The notes beneath the pieces were generated by a model. That model worked only from the letters and a program-made list of their open reading frames with translations. It had not been told where the DNA came from and did not search any database. The position numbers and the translations under genes are program-made. 64,000 nt of DNA from Pseudomonas viridiflava (GTDB lineage Bacteria; Pseudomonadota; Gammaproteobacteria; Pseudomonadales; Pseudomonadaceae), in contig NZ_UTKY01000050.1 in the NCBI RefSeq assembly GCF_900583165.1, forward strand, positions 62,001-126,000, given 5' to 3'. Within the stretch, counting starts at the first letter, position 1, and each line of letters begins with the position of its first letter. This document shows positions 51,468-60,932 of the stretch, piece by piece.

Positions 51468-52778
51468 TTAGAACTCCTGATGCGCCGGCAACACCGGCTT
51501 CTTGGCCTGGAAGGCATAACCTTGCTGACCGTCGAGCACCTTGTTGGCACGCTGGATATCGATGTCTTTTTCCCAGCGGGCAATCGCCACGGTGGCCACG
51601 CAGTTGCCGATCAGGTTGGTCAACGCACGACCGATGCCCATAAACCAATCCACCGCCAGCACCAGCACCAAACCCACCACCGGAATCGCCGGGATTGCCG
51701 TGAGTGTGGCTGCCAAAATGACCAGCGCCGAACCTGGAATGCCGTGGGCACCCTTGGAAGTAATCAGCGACACCAGGAGGATCGTCATCAAGTCGGTCAT
51801 CGACAGCGGCGTGCCCGTGGCGTTGGCGATAAACACAATGGCCAGGGTCAGGTAGATGGAGAAACCGTCGAGGTTGAACGAATACCCGGTCGGGATCACC
51901 AGGCCCACGGTGGAGCTGCCAATACCCAGGTGCTCGAGTTTACGCATGATCTGCGGCAGCACGGCATCGGAGGAGGCGGTGCCCATCACGATCAGCAGTT
52001 CTTCGCGCAGGTACTTGAGCAGCGGCAACATGCGCAGGCCCGACAGGCGCATCACGAGGCCGAGGATAATCCCGACAAACGCAAAGCACGTCAGGTAGAA
52101 CAAGCCCACCAGGCTGCCCAGGTGTTGCAGCGAGTCGAGACCGTAGGTGCTGGTGGTGAAGGCAATCGCGCCAAACACGCCGATAGGCGCCAGACGCACG
52201 ATCATGCCCATGATGCGGAAGATCACATGGCTCAGTTCGTTGATCAGTCGCGAGATACCGGATGCCGCCTCACCCACCAGGTTCAGCGCGCTGCCAAACA
52301 GCACCGAGAACAGCAGCACTTGCAGCACGTTGTTGTCGGCAAAGGCGCCGATCACCGAGTTGGGGATCAGGTCCATCAGGAATTGGCTGGTGCCCTTGAT
52401 GTGCTGCCCCTTGTCGGCCAGTTCATTGAGGCCGGCGGACGACAACTGCTCCAGGTGGATATTGGCGCCGCTGCCGATGCCGGTGCTGAACGCCATGATC
52501 AGGCCGATCACCAGCGCGACAGTGGTAAGCACTTCAAAGTAGATCACCGACTTGAGGCCGATGCGCCCGACCTTTTTCAGGTCGCCGGCGCCGGAAATAC
52601 CGCTGACCACCACGCAGAACACGATCAGGCCAATCAGCATTTTGATCAGCTTGATAAAGCCGTCACCCAGGGGTTTGAGTTGCGAGGAGAATTCGGGAAG
52701 GGCCAGGCCGCAAATGATGCCTAGCATCAGGCCAATCACGACTTGCAGGAAAATCGAACGCGAGCACCATCTGAGCAT
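51468..52778 (-). CDS. Dicarboxylate/amino acid:cation symporter (DctA-like, DAACS family)
   Basis: A 436-residue membrane symporter of the DAACS family with eight or so membrane segments. It carries the serine-rich re-entrant motif as GTASSDAVLP and the signature VGLVIPTGYSFNLDG followed by FSIYLT. These read closer to DctA (C4-dicarboxylates) than to GltP. It takes up succinate-like acids with protons or sodium. No obvious Shine-Dalgarno precedes the ATG at 52778, so the start is less certain. Followed by two GntR regulators in the same direction. Confidence 0.9.
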   Translation of the reverse strand: MLRWCSRSIFLQVVIGLMLGIICGLALPEFSSQLKPLGDGFIKLIKMLIGLIVFCVVVSGISGAGDLKKVGRIGLKSVIYFEVLTTVALVIGLIMAFSTGIGSGANIHLEQLSSAGLNELADKGQHIKGTSQFLMDLIPNSVIGAFADNNVLQVLLFSVLFGSALNLVGEAASGISRLINELSHVIFRIMGMIVRLAPIGVFGAIAFTTSTYGLDSLQHLGSLVGLFYLTCFAFVGIILGLVMRLSGLRMLPLLKYLREELLIVMGTASSDAVLPQIMRKLEHLGIGSSTVGLVIPTGYSFNLDGFSIYLTLAIVFIANATGTPLSMTDLMTILLVSLITSKGAHGIPGSALVILAATLTAIPAIPVVGLVLVLAVDWFMGIGRALTNLIGNCVATVAIARWEKDIDIQRANKVLDGQQGYAFQAKKPVLPAHQEF

Positions 52779-53010
52779 GGGAGGGATCTCTATTCGGTGC
52801 CCTGGTGGTTCCAGGGCTTAATTGTTGTGGTCATACCGGTAAGTCCAGTGCGGGGCCAGTCTACGCCGGGCTTTTTTGAAATCACAAGTAAAAATTAGGT
52901 GGTTAACCAGACCCGGTATGACCAGTTGGTCGGCGAGGGCGGAGCTTGAGCGGTTGGCGGGTTGTAAATTTTTTCGCTTATCATCCGCCGCTCGGCATAA
53001 GAGGTGATGG

Positions 53011-53640
53011 ATGGACAAACCAGGGCTGACCACCGACGCATCAGGGCTCACGCACTGCACCTGGCGTAATGCCGGGCCGGAGTACCCGCGCTATCACGAC
53101 CAGGAATGGGGCGTGCCGGTGGCGGATGACATCCAGTTGTACGAGAAGATCTGCCTGGAAGGCTTTCAGGCGGGTATGGCGTGGATCACCATCCTGCGTA
53201 AGCGCGAGCAGTTTCGAGTGGCGTTCGAGGGCTTTGATTTTCGCCGAGTGGCGCTGTACGGCGAGGCGGATATCGAAAGGCTAATGCAGGATGTGGGCAT
53301 CGTGCGTAATCGGGCGAAAATCGTGTCGGCGATCAACAATGCGCGCCGGGCGTGTGAGCTGGTGGAGGAGACCGGCTCACTGGCGCGTTGGCTGTGGGGA
53401 TTTGAGCCTGCCGAAACAGAACGCCCGGCGGTGGTGGATATAGCTTATTGGACGGGCAATCCAACTTCGCCGGCTTCCGTGCGGCTGTCGAAAGCGTTGA
53501 AAAAGCGCGGCTGGACCTATGTGGGGCCGACCACGATGTATGCGCTGATGCAGGCGATGGGGATGGTCAATGATCATCTGGAGGGTTGTGTGTGTCGCCC
53601 ACGGATCGAGGCGCTACGGCGCCAGTTCAAACGCCCCTGA
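53011..53640 (+). CDS. tag: DNA-3-methyladenine glycosylase I
   Basis: A 209-residue Tag protein. It carries YHDQEWGVPVADD, CLEGFQAGMAWITILRKRE, LSKALKKRGWTYVGPTT and the zinc-site end MVNDHLEGCVC, all in family order; the N-terminal zinc ligand is in HCTW. It excises 3-methyladenine from alkylated DNA in base-excision repair. Has an N-terminal extension of about 12 residues and a short C-terminal one relative to E. coli Tag. AGAGGTG precedes the start at 53011. Alone, ending at a REPIN. Confidence 0.96.
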   Translation: MDKPGLTTDASGLTHCTWRNAGPEYPRYHDQEWGVPVADDIQLYEKICLEGFQAGMAWITILRKREQFRVAFEGFDFRRVALYGEADIERLMQDVGIVRNRAKIVSAINNARRACELVEETGSLARWLWGFEPAETERPAVVDIAYWTGNPTSPASVRLSKALKKRGWTYVGPTTMYALMQAMGMVNDHLEGCVCRPRIEALRRQFKRP

Positions 53641-53666
53641 ACCTCGGTTTAAACTCGGATCAAACG

Positions 53667-53753
53667 GTGGGAGGGGGCTTGCTCCCGATAGCGGTGGGTC
53701 AGTGACAAAAGCATTCGCTGACACACTGCTATCGGGGGCAAGCCCCCTCCCAC
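53667..53753. repeat. REPIN
   Basis: GTGGGAGGGGGCTTGCTCCC with inverted GGGGGCAAGCCCCCTCCCAC; the two arms differ by a few bases. Between the convergent tag and cupin genes. Confidence 0.95.
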
Positions 53754-53775
53754 ATTGGCCCTGCGGTGTAGCTGA

Positions 53776-54177
53776 TTAGCGGGGCAGGGGCGTTAGCACA
53801 TCAGCCTTGTCGTCCAGCACAATCACCACCAGCAGCTTAGCTGGCTGGGTCTGGCTGGCATTGCTCGACTCAAAGTGCCGCGAGCCGGCGGGTTCATAAA
53901 ACGTTTCGCCCACCTTGTAGGTCTTGGCCTTTTCATCATTGACCCGCGAAGTGATCGATCCCTCCAGCACGTAAGCCACGGCGGTGCCGGTGTGGCTGTG
54001 AGGTACGGTGGCCTGGCCGGGGGCGTAATCGACGGTCAGCATGATGGTTTTCTTGCCAGGCACATTGGTCAGCGCATGCTCCTGCAGCACCTTGATCGAT
54101 TCCTGGTTGTACACCGGTTCGTGGGCAAAGGCGCTGAGTGAGGCAAGCATCAGAGTGGCAACGAGCAGGGTTTTCAT
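53776..54177 (-). CDS. Exported cupin-domain protein
   Basis: A 133-residue protein with a signal peptide ending AFA at residue 18 and a single cupin barrel. Motif 1 reads PGQATVPHSHTGTAVAYVLEG with two histidines, and motif 2 is FYEPAGSRHFESSN with one His, so a metal site is likely. Role unknown; a periplasmic sensor or enzyme. GGAAA precedes the ATG. Monocistronic. Confidence 0.88.
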   Translation of the reverse strand: MKTLLVATLMLASLSAFAHEPVYNQESIKVLQEHALTNVPGKKTIMLTVDYAPGQATVPHSHTGTAVAYVLEGSITSRVNDEKAKTYKVGETFYEPAGSRHFESSNASQTQPAKLLVVIVLDDKADVLTPLPR

Positions 54178-54261
54178 GACGAGGTTTCCGAGTGGTTCGA
54201 GACCTGATCACCCTACGCCCGTGGGCGCAGGTGACCAATGTCCAATCCGGCGGAAAATGCC

Positions 54262-55694
54262 CTAGCCAATCTGCTGCAGAATATTGCGCACCCGGTCGAG
54301 TGCCGGGTCGATGTCCAGGGTTTCGATAGCGCCAAAACCGAGGATCAGGCCCGAACGCACCGGTGCGTCATGGAAGAACACATCCAGCGGATACAACCCC
54401 ACCTCCACCTCGCGGGCCAGCGCAATCAGCAGTGGGACATCGACCGGCACTTTGCACAGTGCGGCCATGTGAAAACCCGCCACCGTGGGGATGGTTTCGA
54501 ACCACGGCGCCAAGTCGCCCGCCAGCCGCTGCAGGATGCGCTCGCGTCTCCCCGCGTAAACCGTATGGCAGCGGCGGATATGCTTGAGCAGGTAGCCCTC
54601 GCTGATGAACTTGGCCAAGGCCCATTGCGGTAGGGTGGAGCTGTGTTGGTCGGTGAGCTGCTTGGCCTTGAGCACCGCGCCATGAATCGCCGGTGGCAGC
54701 ACCGCGTAGCCCAGGCGAAGCTCTGGTAGCAGGGTTTTCGAGAAGGTCCCGACGTATGTCACCACGCCTCGGTTGTCCAGGCTTTGCAGGGAGTCGGTGG
54801 GACGGCCTTCGTACCGAAATTCGCTGTCGTAGTCGTCTTCGATAATGATCGCGCCCAGTTCGAACGCCCGTGCCAGCAATGCCTCACGGCGCGGCACGCT
54901 CATGGGCATGCCGAGGGGGAACTGGTGAGAGGGCGTCACGTAGATCAGTCGTGTGCCGTCGGGAATTCGGTCGACCTGGATGCCGTGTTCATCCACCGGC
55001 ACGCCGGCGACCCGGGCACCCATGGCGATGAACAATTGACGTGCGGGGCTATAGCCCGGGTCTTCCATGGCGACGAGGCTGCCCGGTTCCAGCACCACGC
55101 GGGCGATCAGGTCCAACGCCTGTTGCGCGCCGTTGGTGACCACGATGTCGCTGTCGCGGCACTTAACCCCCGGGAAAACGCGATATGCCCGGCGATGGCA
55201 CTGCGCAGTTCCGGCAAACCTTCGGGTTGGCTATAAAACCCGCTGTTCTGGGCGATACGCCGTAGGGCGTCCTGTGTGCAACGCCGCCATTCATCGGCCG
55301 GGAACTGGTTGCGACTGGTGGCGCCGCCGATGAATTCATAGCGTAAGGTGCTGCCGGGCGTGGGATGGCGCATGGGCGACGGCAGCGACTGCCATTGCGC
55401 GAGGCTGGCGGCGCAGGCCAGGTCAGTGGCGGTTTGCACGCGGCCTGGCTGCGGTGCCCACGCGTTGACGAAGGTGCCACGACCAATCTTGCCCTCCAGC
55501 AAGCCTTCGTAGGTCAGCGTGGCGTAGGTGTCGGAGACGGTTTTGCGCGACACACCCAATTGTTCGGCAAGCAGGCGGCTGGGGGGCAATTGCGCACCCG
55601 CCGACAGCCGCCCTGAGGCGATGGCTTCGCGCAACTGCTGATAAAGCTGGGCGGCCAGGTCCTTGCGGCCGGTGATGACGATGTGCAGTTCCAT
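54262..55694 (-). pseudogene. MocR/PdxR-type GntR-aminotransferase regulator, frameshifted
   Basis: The N-terminal part (55694 down to about 55170) has a GntR winged helix (SRLLAEQLGVSRKTVSDTYATL) and the start of an aminotransferase fold (EWRRCTQDALRRIA, GLPELRSAIAGHIAFSRG). The C-terminal part continues in another frame with VTNGAQQALDLIARV, the PLP-type EDDYDSEFRYEGRP and YVGTFSKTLLPELRLGY containing the Schiff-base lysine. The break maps to the run of five C at 55167-55171 (five G on the coding strand). Restoring one G joins the two frames as SRG-V-KCRDSDIVVTNG, the expected family sequence. So this is either a one-base deletion, a sequencing error, or a slippery contingency tract. Divergent from the toxin-like operon with 154 bases between. 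Confidence 0.85.
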
Positions 55695-55848
55695 GTAGGT
55701 TCCCAAGCAGTGAGTCCGTGCCAAGGTTACGCGCGCGGGCGCTGGGTTCAAAATGCTCTTGGCAGTGCAACAGGAATATTTACCGCCGCCCCTCTCCCGC
55801 TTGAACGCACCCTATGCCTTTGGACGTCACGGCATAGGGAATGCCCAT

Positions 55849-58800
55849 ATGACCACACTACAAACACATGCAAGCCTGGACGCTCGCCTTGGGCCGTTGA
55901 TTGTCGGCGAACTTCGCGTCAGCCGCGTCACCTTGGCTGAAATGGGCGCGTGCATAAACGGCGCGCCCGTCGCCCCCGTCGATCTTAGTGGGCGTGAGGC
56001 TGATCAGACGCTCTTGGATTCGATCCGTTTTCCTGAATCCGAGCTCAAACGTTTTCTCAGTCTTAACCCAGACCTTTGCGACAGCAGTGCGAACCTGCTA
56101 TTCGAGCTTGCCAGCCTACGCTCGGTGCAAGCACCGTCCTTGATGCAGTTGGCGCCCAATGAGGCGCTTACAGGCGACTGGCGCAAGCTCGATAACCTGC
56201 TTGCCGCGGTGCAGCGTACCAATCTGAATCAGGCGCACTACCTTGAGGGTGCGCCGCCCTGGGCGGATGTAGCCAAGAGCCGCGCCCTGTCAGTCGCGGC
56301 TTATGGGTTAGAGCTCTTTGGCTATTACAGCGCTATCAATGCGTTGGTCGACGCTTTCAAGCAGGGTGATAGCGGGCAAATCTTGACCGCAGGTGCTGAA
56401 CTGCTCGCCGAGTTGACCTCCAGCGCATTGGAGCTGGCCCTGGAGTCGTTGGGTACCCGGATGATGGGTAACGGTGCAAGACTCTTCAACGCTTTTAAGG
56501 TCAGTTCAGCAGGGAAATATTTGCTTCGGGGCGCGGGGTTATTTGCATTGGCGTTGACCTTGCCCTTCGATATCAGCGATGCCGTCACGTCGCTCAAAAA
56601 AGCGATAAAGTCCAGTGGCCAAGCAGCGATGGACCACTATGTCAGCGCCGGTTTCAGCATCGCCAGCGCCAGCCTGGGGGTGCTGCTGGGTATCGCGGTC
56701 TTGGCAGGTTTCAGCAATACCGGCCCACTGGGGATGGCAGCCGCCGTCGTACTGATGGTCGCTTCGCAGGTTTACAGTGCGGCACGTCTGGTAGACGACA
56801 TCGATGACTACATTGAACTGAGTACCCGCGAGCGGCTGCGTTCCGGATGGTTTCTGTTTATTGGCGAGACTCTGGACAAGGACGTTCAGGATCGCTATGC
56901 CGTGGCCAAGATGAGTGCGTCCTACGCCCAGCAATTGACGTCCCAGGCTGACGCCTGGCTTAAAGGCGCACTAAAGGGCACGGTGCAGGCGGTGGTCAAT
57001 GGTGTATTTGAGGTTCGATTGAGCCCGGCTCGACACTGGAAGTATGAATGGAACGAGTCGCTGGGTGGGCAGCCCTATGTGGATACCACGGCGCCCGGTA
57101 TTCATGACGCAGACGATGTCATTGATGCCTCGGCCATGACCGTTGACCAATTACCGGGTGTAGTGAAAGGTCAGGCATCTTCGGACGCCGGCGTCCTCTG
57201 GCGGTTGGGGGGTGGTAACGACGATGTGAAAGGTTTGGCCCAGTTGCCTAACTTTATGGTGTATGGCGCGGGACGAAAGCAATTGGTTGGGGGCGAGCGT
57301 GGCGACCAGTTCCTGTTTGATATTCCTGCGGGTACGTTTGGCGGCGAGGCGGCGGTAACGCCAGTCAGTACGGTACACGGGGGGGAGGGCAGCGATACGT
57401 TGCATTTGCTGAACACCCATCCATATCCCGAGGATACCCAGGGTTACGCTATCGACCTGGCCAATGGCAGCGTCAAGCGCTCAGCCGCTGCCGAGCAGGC
57501 ACTGGTGCTGGACTCCATCGAAAATGTCTCGACGGCGGCAGGCGTGGCCAGCCACGTCAAGGGTAGCGACGCTGCCAATATTCTGATTGCCCAGGGTGAG
57601 AACGATCGGCTTGAGGGCCTGGCTGGTGACGATACGCTGATCATCCAGGGCACTTACGCTTGGGTCGATGGCGGCCTGGGCAGGGACCGCTACGTGATCA
57701 CGAGCAACCGTGGCACAGTCACCCTGCACGAGGATGATTGGCAGGAGGACTGCCTAATCGAGATGCGCTGGGACGCGGCAGCCATTGTGGCGTGGTTCGT
57801 CCGGGATTGTTCGCTGATCATCCAGTCGATGCGGGGGGACGATGGCGAATTGGCCGAGCGTGTGATCCAGATCGATGGGCTATACAGGCGTGCAATGGGT
57901 AAGCGGGTGTTGAATGCCAATCGCATACGCTTCATTACGGCGGACGGTTATACCTTGGTGCCCGTTCTGGCACCTGAGTTGTCTGATCAGGATAGCGCTA
58001 CGGTGACAGTGGCCCTGCACGGGCCGTCGGACCATCGGGGTTTGCAAAACCTGCTGTACGAGGGCACGTTCGTGGTGCCTTTTGGCTGCGCCAGCCACTG
58101 TTTCATCATGCGCGGGCCCCCCGAGAAAATCGTGCGGGTACCGCTCAAGGGGGATGTCACGGCGTGCACGTTGTACGTGGATTATGACGCCCAGGAATTA
58201 GTACATGTCCAGGCGCACTACCACGTGACTTGCCGGCGAGTCGGGCAGTTCGATGAACTGACGTATGGGCAGGTCTCCTTGACCCTGGGGTTCAGCGATG
58301 GCGGTCGCCTGGTGGTATTGAACTATGCCAGTGATCGGAGTAAAGCGCGCACAAACGTCACCTCCAGCATCTTGGCCAACCGCCTGAAACTGGATTGCCG
58401 CTTCGTAGTGATTCTACGAGATGGCGTGTCTTACAGGCTCGACCCCGTGCCGCAAGCTTATTTGCAGGACCGCACCGAGCCAGGTTCGAAAACGTTTGAT
58501 GGGCGCACCGCATTGAGGATGCGGCCCGGGGTGTACCCTTTTTTGCGACCCCTGGTCGGCAAAGCTGTGCAGTTGCAGTCGAGCGCGCAAAAAATCGTCA
58601 TCCCCCTGCCGCCGCACCGGCAGGACTATGTGCTGCAGGGGCGTTCGGCAGCCTATGAGGTGATCACCAGCCCTGCGGCAACACTCTACGTGTCGACACC
58701 GGCCGCCTTATCCAAGACGGCCAATGCCTCCTGCTGGCGGGTGCGCACGGAGTCCCTTGAACATGGGGAAATCTACCTGGAGGGCTCGGTCTTGACGCTG

Positions 58801-59160
58801 GGCAGTGTGACGTTGCATCTGCCTCACGTGACAGATCCCGATGTCCCATTGGAACGCGTGACTGTCCATACCGCCAACGGTGATATCTACGAAGTGCGCC
58901 AAGACCTGGCGTTAGTGTATCCATCGCACCTGTATCTGGGGTTTTGCGCTTCTATCGAAGCCGCCTGGGCGCATCTGCAACGGTTGCGCCAAACCCTGTC
59001 GGTGATGGTCCGTACGTTGTGGGTGGGAGGGATAAGCTTGGCGGAGGATGAGCGAACTGCAGTTTTCTATGACGTGTTGGGCGACCGTTGGGGGCTGGAG
59101 TCCGACCCCTCGAGAGTGCTGACCCATGCACAGCTAAGAATGAGGTCTGAATTGATATGA
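55849..59160 (+). CDS. Large toxin-like protein with TcdA/TcdB-type pore-forming region and degenerate RTX-like repeats
   Basis: A 1103-residue protein, unlike its housekeeping neighbours. Residues about 225-350 hold two long hydrophobic helical segments with short polar links, then DDIDDYIEL and RSGWFLFIGETLDKDVQDRY. I read this as the pore-forming domain found in clostridial TcdA/TcdB and in Mcf/FitD insect toxins. Residues about 480-617 hold degenerate glycine-aspartate repeats (GGEGSDTLHL, VKGSDAANIL, GLAGDDTLI, GGLGRDRYVI) resembling RTX calcium-binding repeats. The last 480 residues look beta-rich and match nothing I know. No signal peptide or glycosyltransferase domain is visible. ATG at 55849 has AGGGA 8 bases upstream. 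Its stop overlaps the next start (ATGA). Function as a pore or translocator is inferred. Confidence 0.7.
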   Translation: MTTLQTHASLDARLGPLIVGELRVSRVTLAEMGACINGAPVAPVDLSGREADQTLLDSIRFPESELKRFLSLNPDLCDSSANLLFELASLRSVQAPSLMQLAPNEALTGDWRKLDNLLAAVQRTNLNQAHYLEGAPPWADVAKSRALSVAAYGLELFGYYSAINALVDAFKQGDSGQILTAGAELLAELTSSALELALESLGTRMMGNGARLFNAFKVSSAGKYLLRGAGLFALALTLPFDISDAVTSLKKAIKSSGQAAMDHYVSAGFSIASASLGVLLGIAVLAGFSNTGPLGMAAAVVLMVASQVYSAARLVDDIDDYIELSTRERLRSGWFLFIGETLDKDVQDRYAVAKMSASYAQQLTSQADAWLKGALKGTVQAVVNGVFEVRLSPARHWKYEWNESLGGQPYVDTTAPGIHDADDVIDASAMTVDQLPGVVKGQASSDAGVLWRLGGGNDDVKGLAQLPNFMVYGAGRKQLVGGERGDQFLFDIPAGTFGGEAAVTPVSTVHGGEGSDTLHLLNTHPYPEDTQGYAIDLANGSVKRSAAAEQALVLDSIENVSTAAGVASHVKGSDAANILIAQGENDRLEGLAGDDTLIIQGTYAWVDGGLGRDRYVITSNRGTVTLHEDDWQEDCLIEMRWDAAAIVAWFVRDCSLIIQSMRGDDGELAERVIQIDGLYRRAMGKRVLNANRIRFITADGYTLVPVLAPELSDQDSATVTVALHGPSDHRGLQNLLYEGTFVVPFGCASHCFIMRGPPEKIVRVPLKGDVTACTLYVDYDAQELVHVQAHYHVTCRRVGQFDELTYGQVSLTLGFSDGGRLVVLNYASDRSKARTNVTSSILANRLKLDCRFVVILRDGVSYRLDPVPQAYLQDRTEPGSKTFDGRTALRMRPGVYPFLRPLVGKAVQLQSSAQKIVIPLPPHRQDYVLQGRSAAYEVITSPAATLYVSTPAALSKTANASCWRVRTESLEHGEIYLEGSVLTLGSVTLHLPHVTDPDVPLERVTVHTANGDIYEVRQDLALVYPSHLYLGFCASIEAAWAHLQRLRQTLSVMVRTLWVGGISLAEDERTAVFYDVLGDRWGLESDPSRVLTHAQLRMRSELI

Positions 59161-60893
59161 ACAAACAACCCAAGTCGGCGTCCAGCGACACATCCAGCCA
59201 TGCCCGCCGGGCGGTCACTGGCGAAACTACCCGGGACTTCGCCGTCCCCCATCCGCGAGGCCTGGGAATACCCTCCTTGCCAGCGCATAGAGGCAGCGTG
59301 GAACGTCTGCAGGTGGAAGTCCCCGGATTGCACTCGCTCGATGACTTTGGCCCGGCGGCCCCGGCGGCCGTGCTAGTTCCGCACACTGTGGTGCTGGGTG
59401 CGCCCTCGCCTCAGGGTGTGCGCACGGCCAATGGACGTTCTTATCTGAATCAGGATACCCAGGACACGATACTCGCCGCCTATGATGCACTGAGTGGCAC
59501 TTATCGTCAGCGCCTGCCTCACGAGCTTCATGCCAGCGGGCCAGTGCTGCACCCGGTGCCTGGCACCTCAACCTGGTCGCGGCTGGCGTCGCAGGCGCAT
59601 GGGGTCGGGGCGACGGTACCGGTTACATCCGCCACAGTGTATGGGCGCCTGGACCCATGGTGGCGTCCAGTAGAATACGCAGTGCGCGGGCCTTTGGGGC
59701 ATACGACCCCGACGATTGCCGGCATGCGCTGTTTTTCGACGCCATCAGGTGATTACTGCATTGAGCAAGCGGGTCGCCCTAAAAGTACCGTTGAAAAAAT
59801 CGATTCACAAAACAACAGGACGCCCTGCGGGAGGATTGATGACGATGGATTGATTCAGGTCCATGGCCATCCATTGGGGACTTACCTTCTGCTTCAAGAC
59901 TCAGTCTGTCATGTGGGTGTCGACGTTAACAGGAACATGAGAACAGTGCGCGCGGATGTGGCTGCCGGCCTGCCGGATATACCTATCGAGACCGGTAGCC
60001 GTATAGGTGCCTGGGTGCCTGAAATGCGACTGGACGCCATCGCTGACATTATCGGTGATGCACGCCGCGTGAACGGTTTTGTTGCAAACGGCGGCCCAAT
60101 GGGCGTCGGGCGGATGTCAGAGAGCAATCACGTGACCTACAGCTACCTGCGCCACTATGCTCGTCAGCTCGTTGCCTACAACACCAGGGCTATCCAGCAG
60201 GCACCAGCGCTGGAGCAGGGTCGGTTGGTCGACGCGCATATCTGGCAGCATGGCTACCCCTACGATGCCTTGCGCGCAGTCGTCGCTGCACAGGCAAATG
60301 GGCAGGCCCTGCCTGTGGGTCTACCGCGGTTCGATGCTTTGCAAGGGATGGGAGTGGTGAGTTCAACGCGTGAAGGGGGGTTCAACATCAACGCGGTGCT
60401 TGCCAATAACCAGCTTTATTATCCAGCCCGTTCGCGAACACCAGGGCAGGAGGCGTTGCTCAATGAGTGGCGCGGTTTGGATGTCGAGAATTCTTTGGCC
60501 CGCGGTGCAGCAAATGAGAAAATGTATAAGGCCTTTCTCGACAGTGAAGGTTATCGAATCGTCCCGGGAGGAACTTATAACCGAGGGCAGAACGGTTTTG
60601 ACCTGGTGTTCCAAGGTCCTACGGATGCGGTTTACCTGCTTGAGGTCAAACACGTATCTTCAAGTGCCGGTGGGCGTTACTCCAATGTGAAAATGGCGCG
60701 GGTCAATCCGGATTTCCAGATGGAGGACGGTTGGATCAACTATACGTTGACTACTGAAGCGGGCAGGAGCGAAGCAGGCATTTTGGTGAGCCGGGCGATG
60801 CGGGACAATCGCTTGTTCAAGGTGGTCGGCGCTACCACGCCTGAGGGCAGGTTATTGTTGTTTCTAATCGATATGCGCCCGGTACGTGTGTAA
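59157..60893 (+). CDS. Putative toxin/effector with C-terminal PD-(D/E)XK nuclease-like domain
   Basis: A 578-residue protein coupled by ATGA to the pore-forming-like gene. Residues 1-60 are polar and probably disordered. Residues about 60-440 resemble nothing I recognise. The last 130 residues read as a restriction-endonuclease fold: an upstream helix (ANEKMYKAFLDSEGYRI), NGFDLVF with D482, then a strand YLLEVKHV giving E496-V-K498. D-x13-E-x-K is the PD-(D/E)XK arrangement seen in many polymorphic toxin nuclease domains. It lacks Rhs, PAAR or CdiA features. No small immunity-like gene follows; the next gene is an opposite-strand SDR 40 bases away. Base composition seems less GC-rich towards the 3' end than in flanking genes, by eye. 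Nuclease activity and toxin role are inference. Confidence 0.6.
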   Translation: MNKQPKSASSDTSSHARRAVTGETTRDFAVPHPRGLGIPSLPAHRGSVERLQVEVPGLHSLDDFGPAAPAAVLVPHTVVLGAPSPQGVRTANGRSYLNQDTQDTILAAYDALSGTYRQRLPHELHASGPVLHPVPGTSTWSRLASQAHGVGATVPVTSATVYGRLDPWWRPVEYAVRGPLGHTTPTIAGMRCFSTPSGDYCIEQAGRPKSTVEKIDSQNNRTPCGRIDDDGLIQVHGHPLGTYLLLQDSVCHVGVDVNRNMRTVRADVAAGLPDIPIETGSRIGAWVPEMRLDAIADIIGDARRVNGFVANGGPMGVGRMSESNHVTYSYLRHYARQLVAYNTRAIQQAPALEQGRLVDAHIWQHGYPYDALRAVVAAQANGQALPVGLPRFDALQGMGVVSSTREGGFNINAVLANNQLYYPARSRTPGQEALLNEWRGLDVENSLARGAANEKMYKAFLDSEGYRIVPGGTYNRGQNGFDLVFQGPTDAVYLLEVKHVSSSAGGRYSNVKMARVNPDFQMEDGWINYTLTTEAGRSEAGILVSRAMRDNRLFKVVGATTPEGRLLLFLIDMRPVRV

Positions 60894-60928
60894 GGTCAGC
60901 CGCCCCGGATGCGCCGGGGCGGCGACCT
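60893..60928. terminator. Strong stem-loop between the toxin-like operon and the convergent SDR gene
   Basis: AGGTC-a-GCCGCCCCGG, ATGCG loop, CCGGGGCGGC-GACCT: ten perfect pairs plus five more across one bulge. No clear T-run on either side, so it may stop transcription imperfectly in both directions. Confidence 0.6.
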
Positions 60929-60932
60929 GGGA

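Noticed and set aside
51480..52724. Plus-strand frame of 414 codons across the symporter gene
   Set aside because: Composition (His, Gln, Arg rich, no hydrophobic core) marks it as a shadow of the minus-strand DctA-like gene.
54262..55143. Independent aminotransferase gene starting at 55143
   Set aside because: The frame begins mid-fold with VTNGAQQAL, has no ribosome site, and joins the upstream GntR part perfectly if one base is restored; it is half of a MocR gene.
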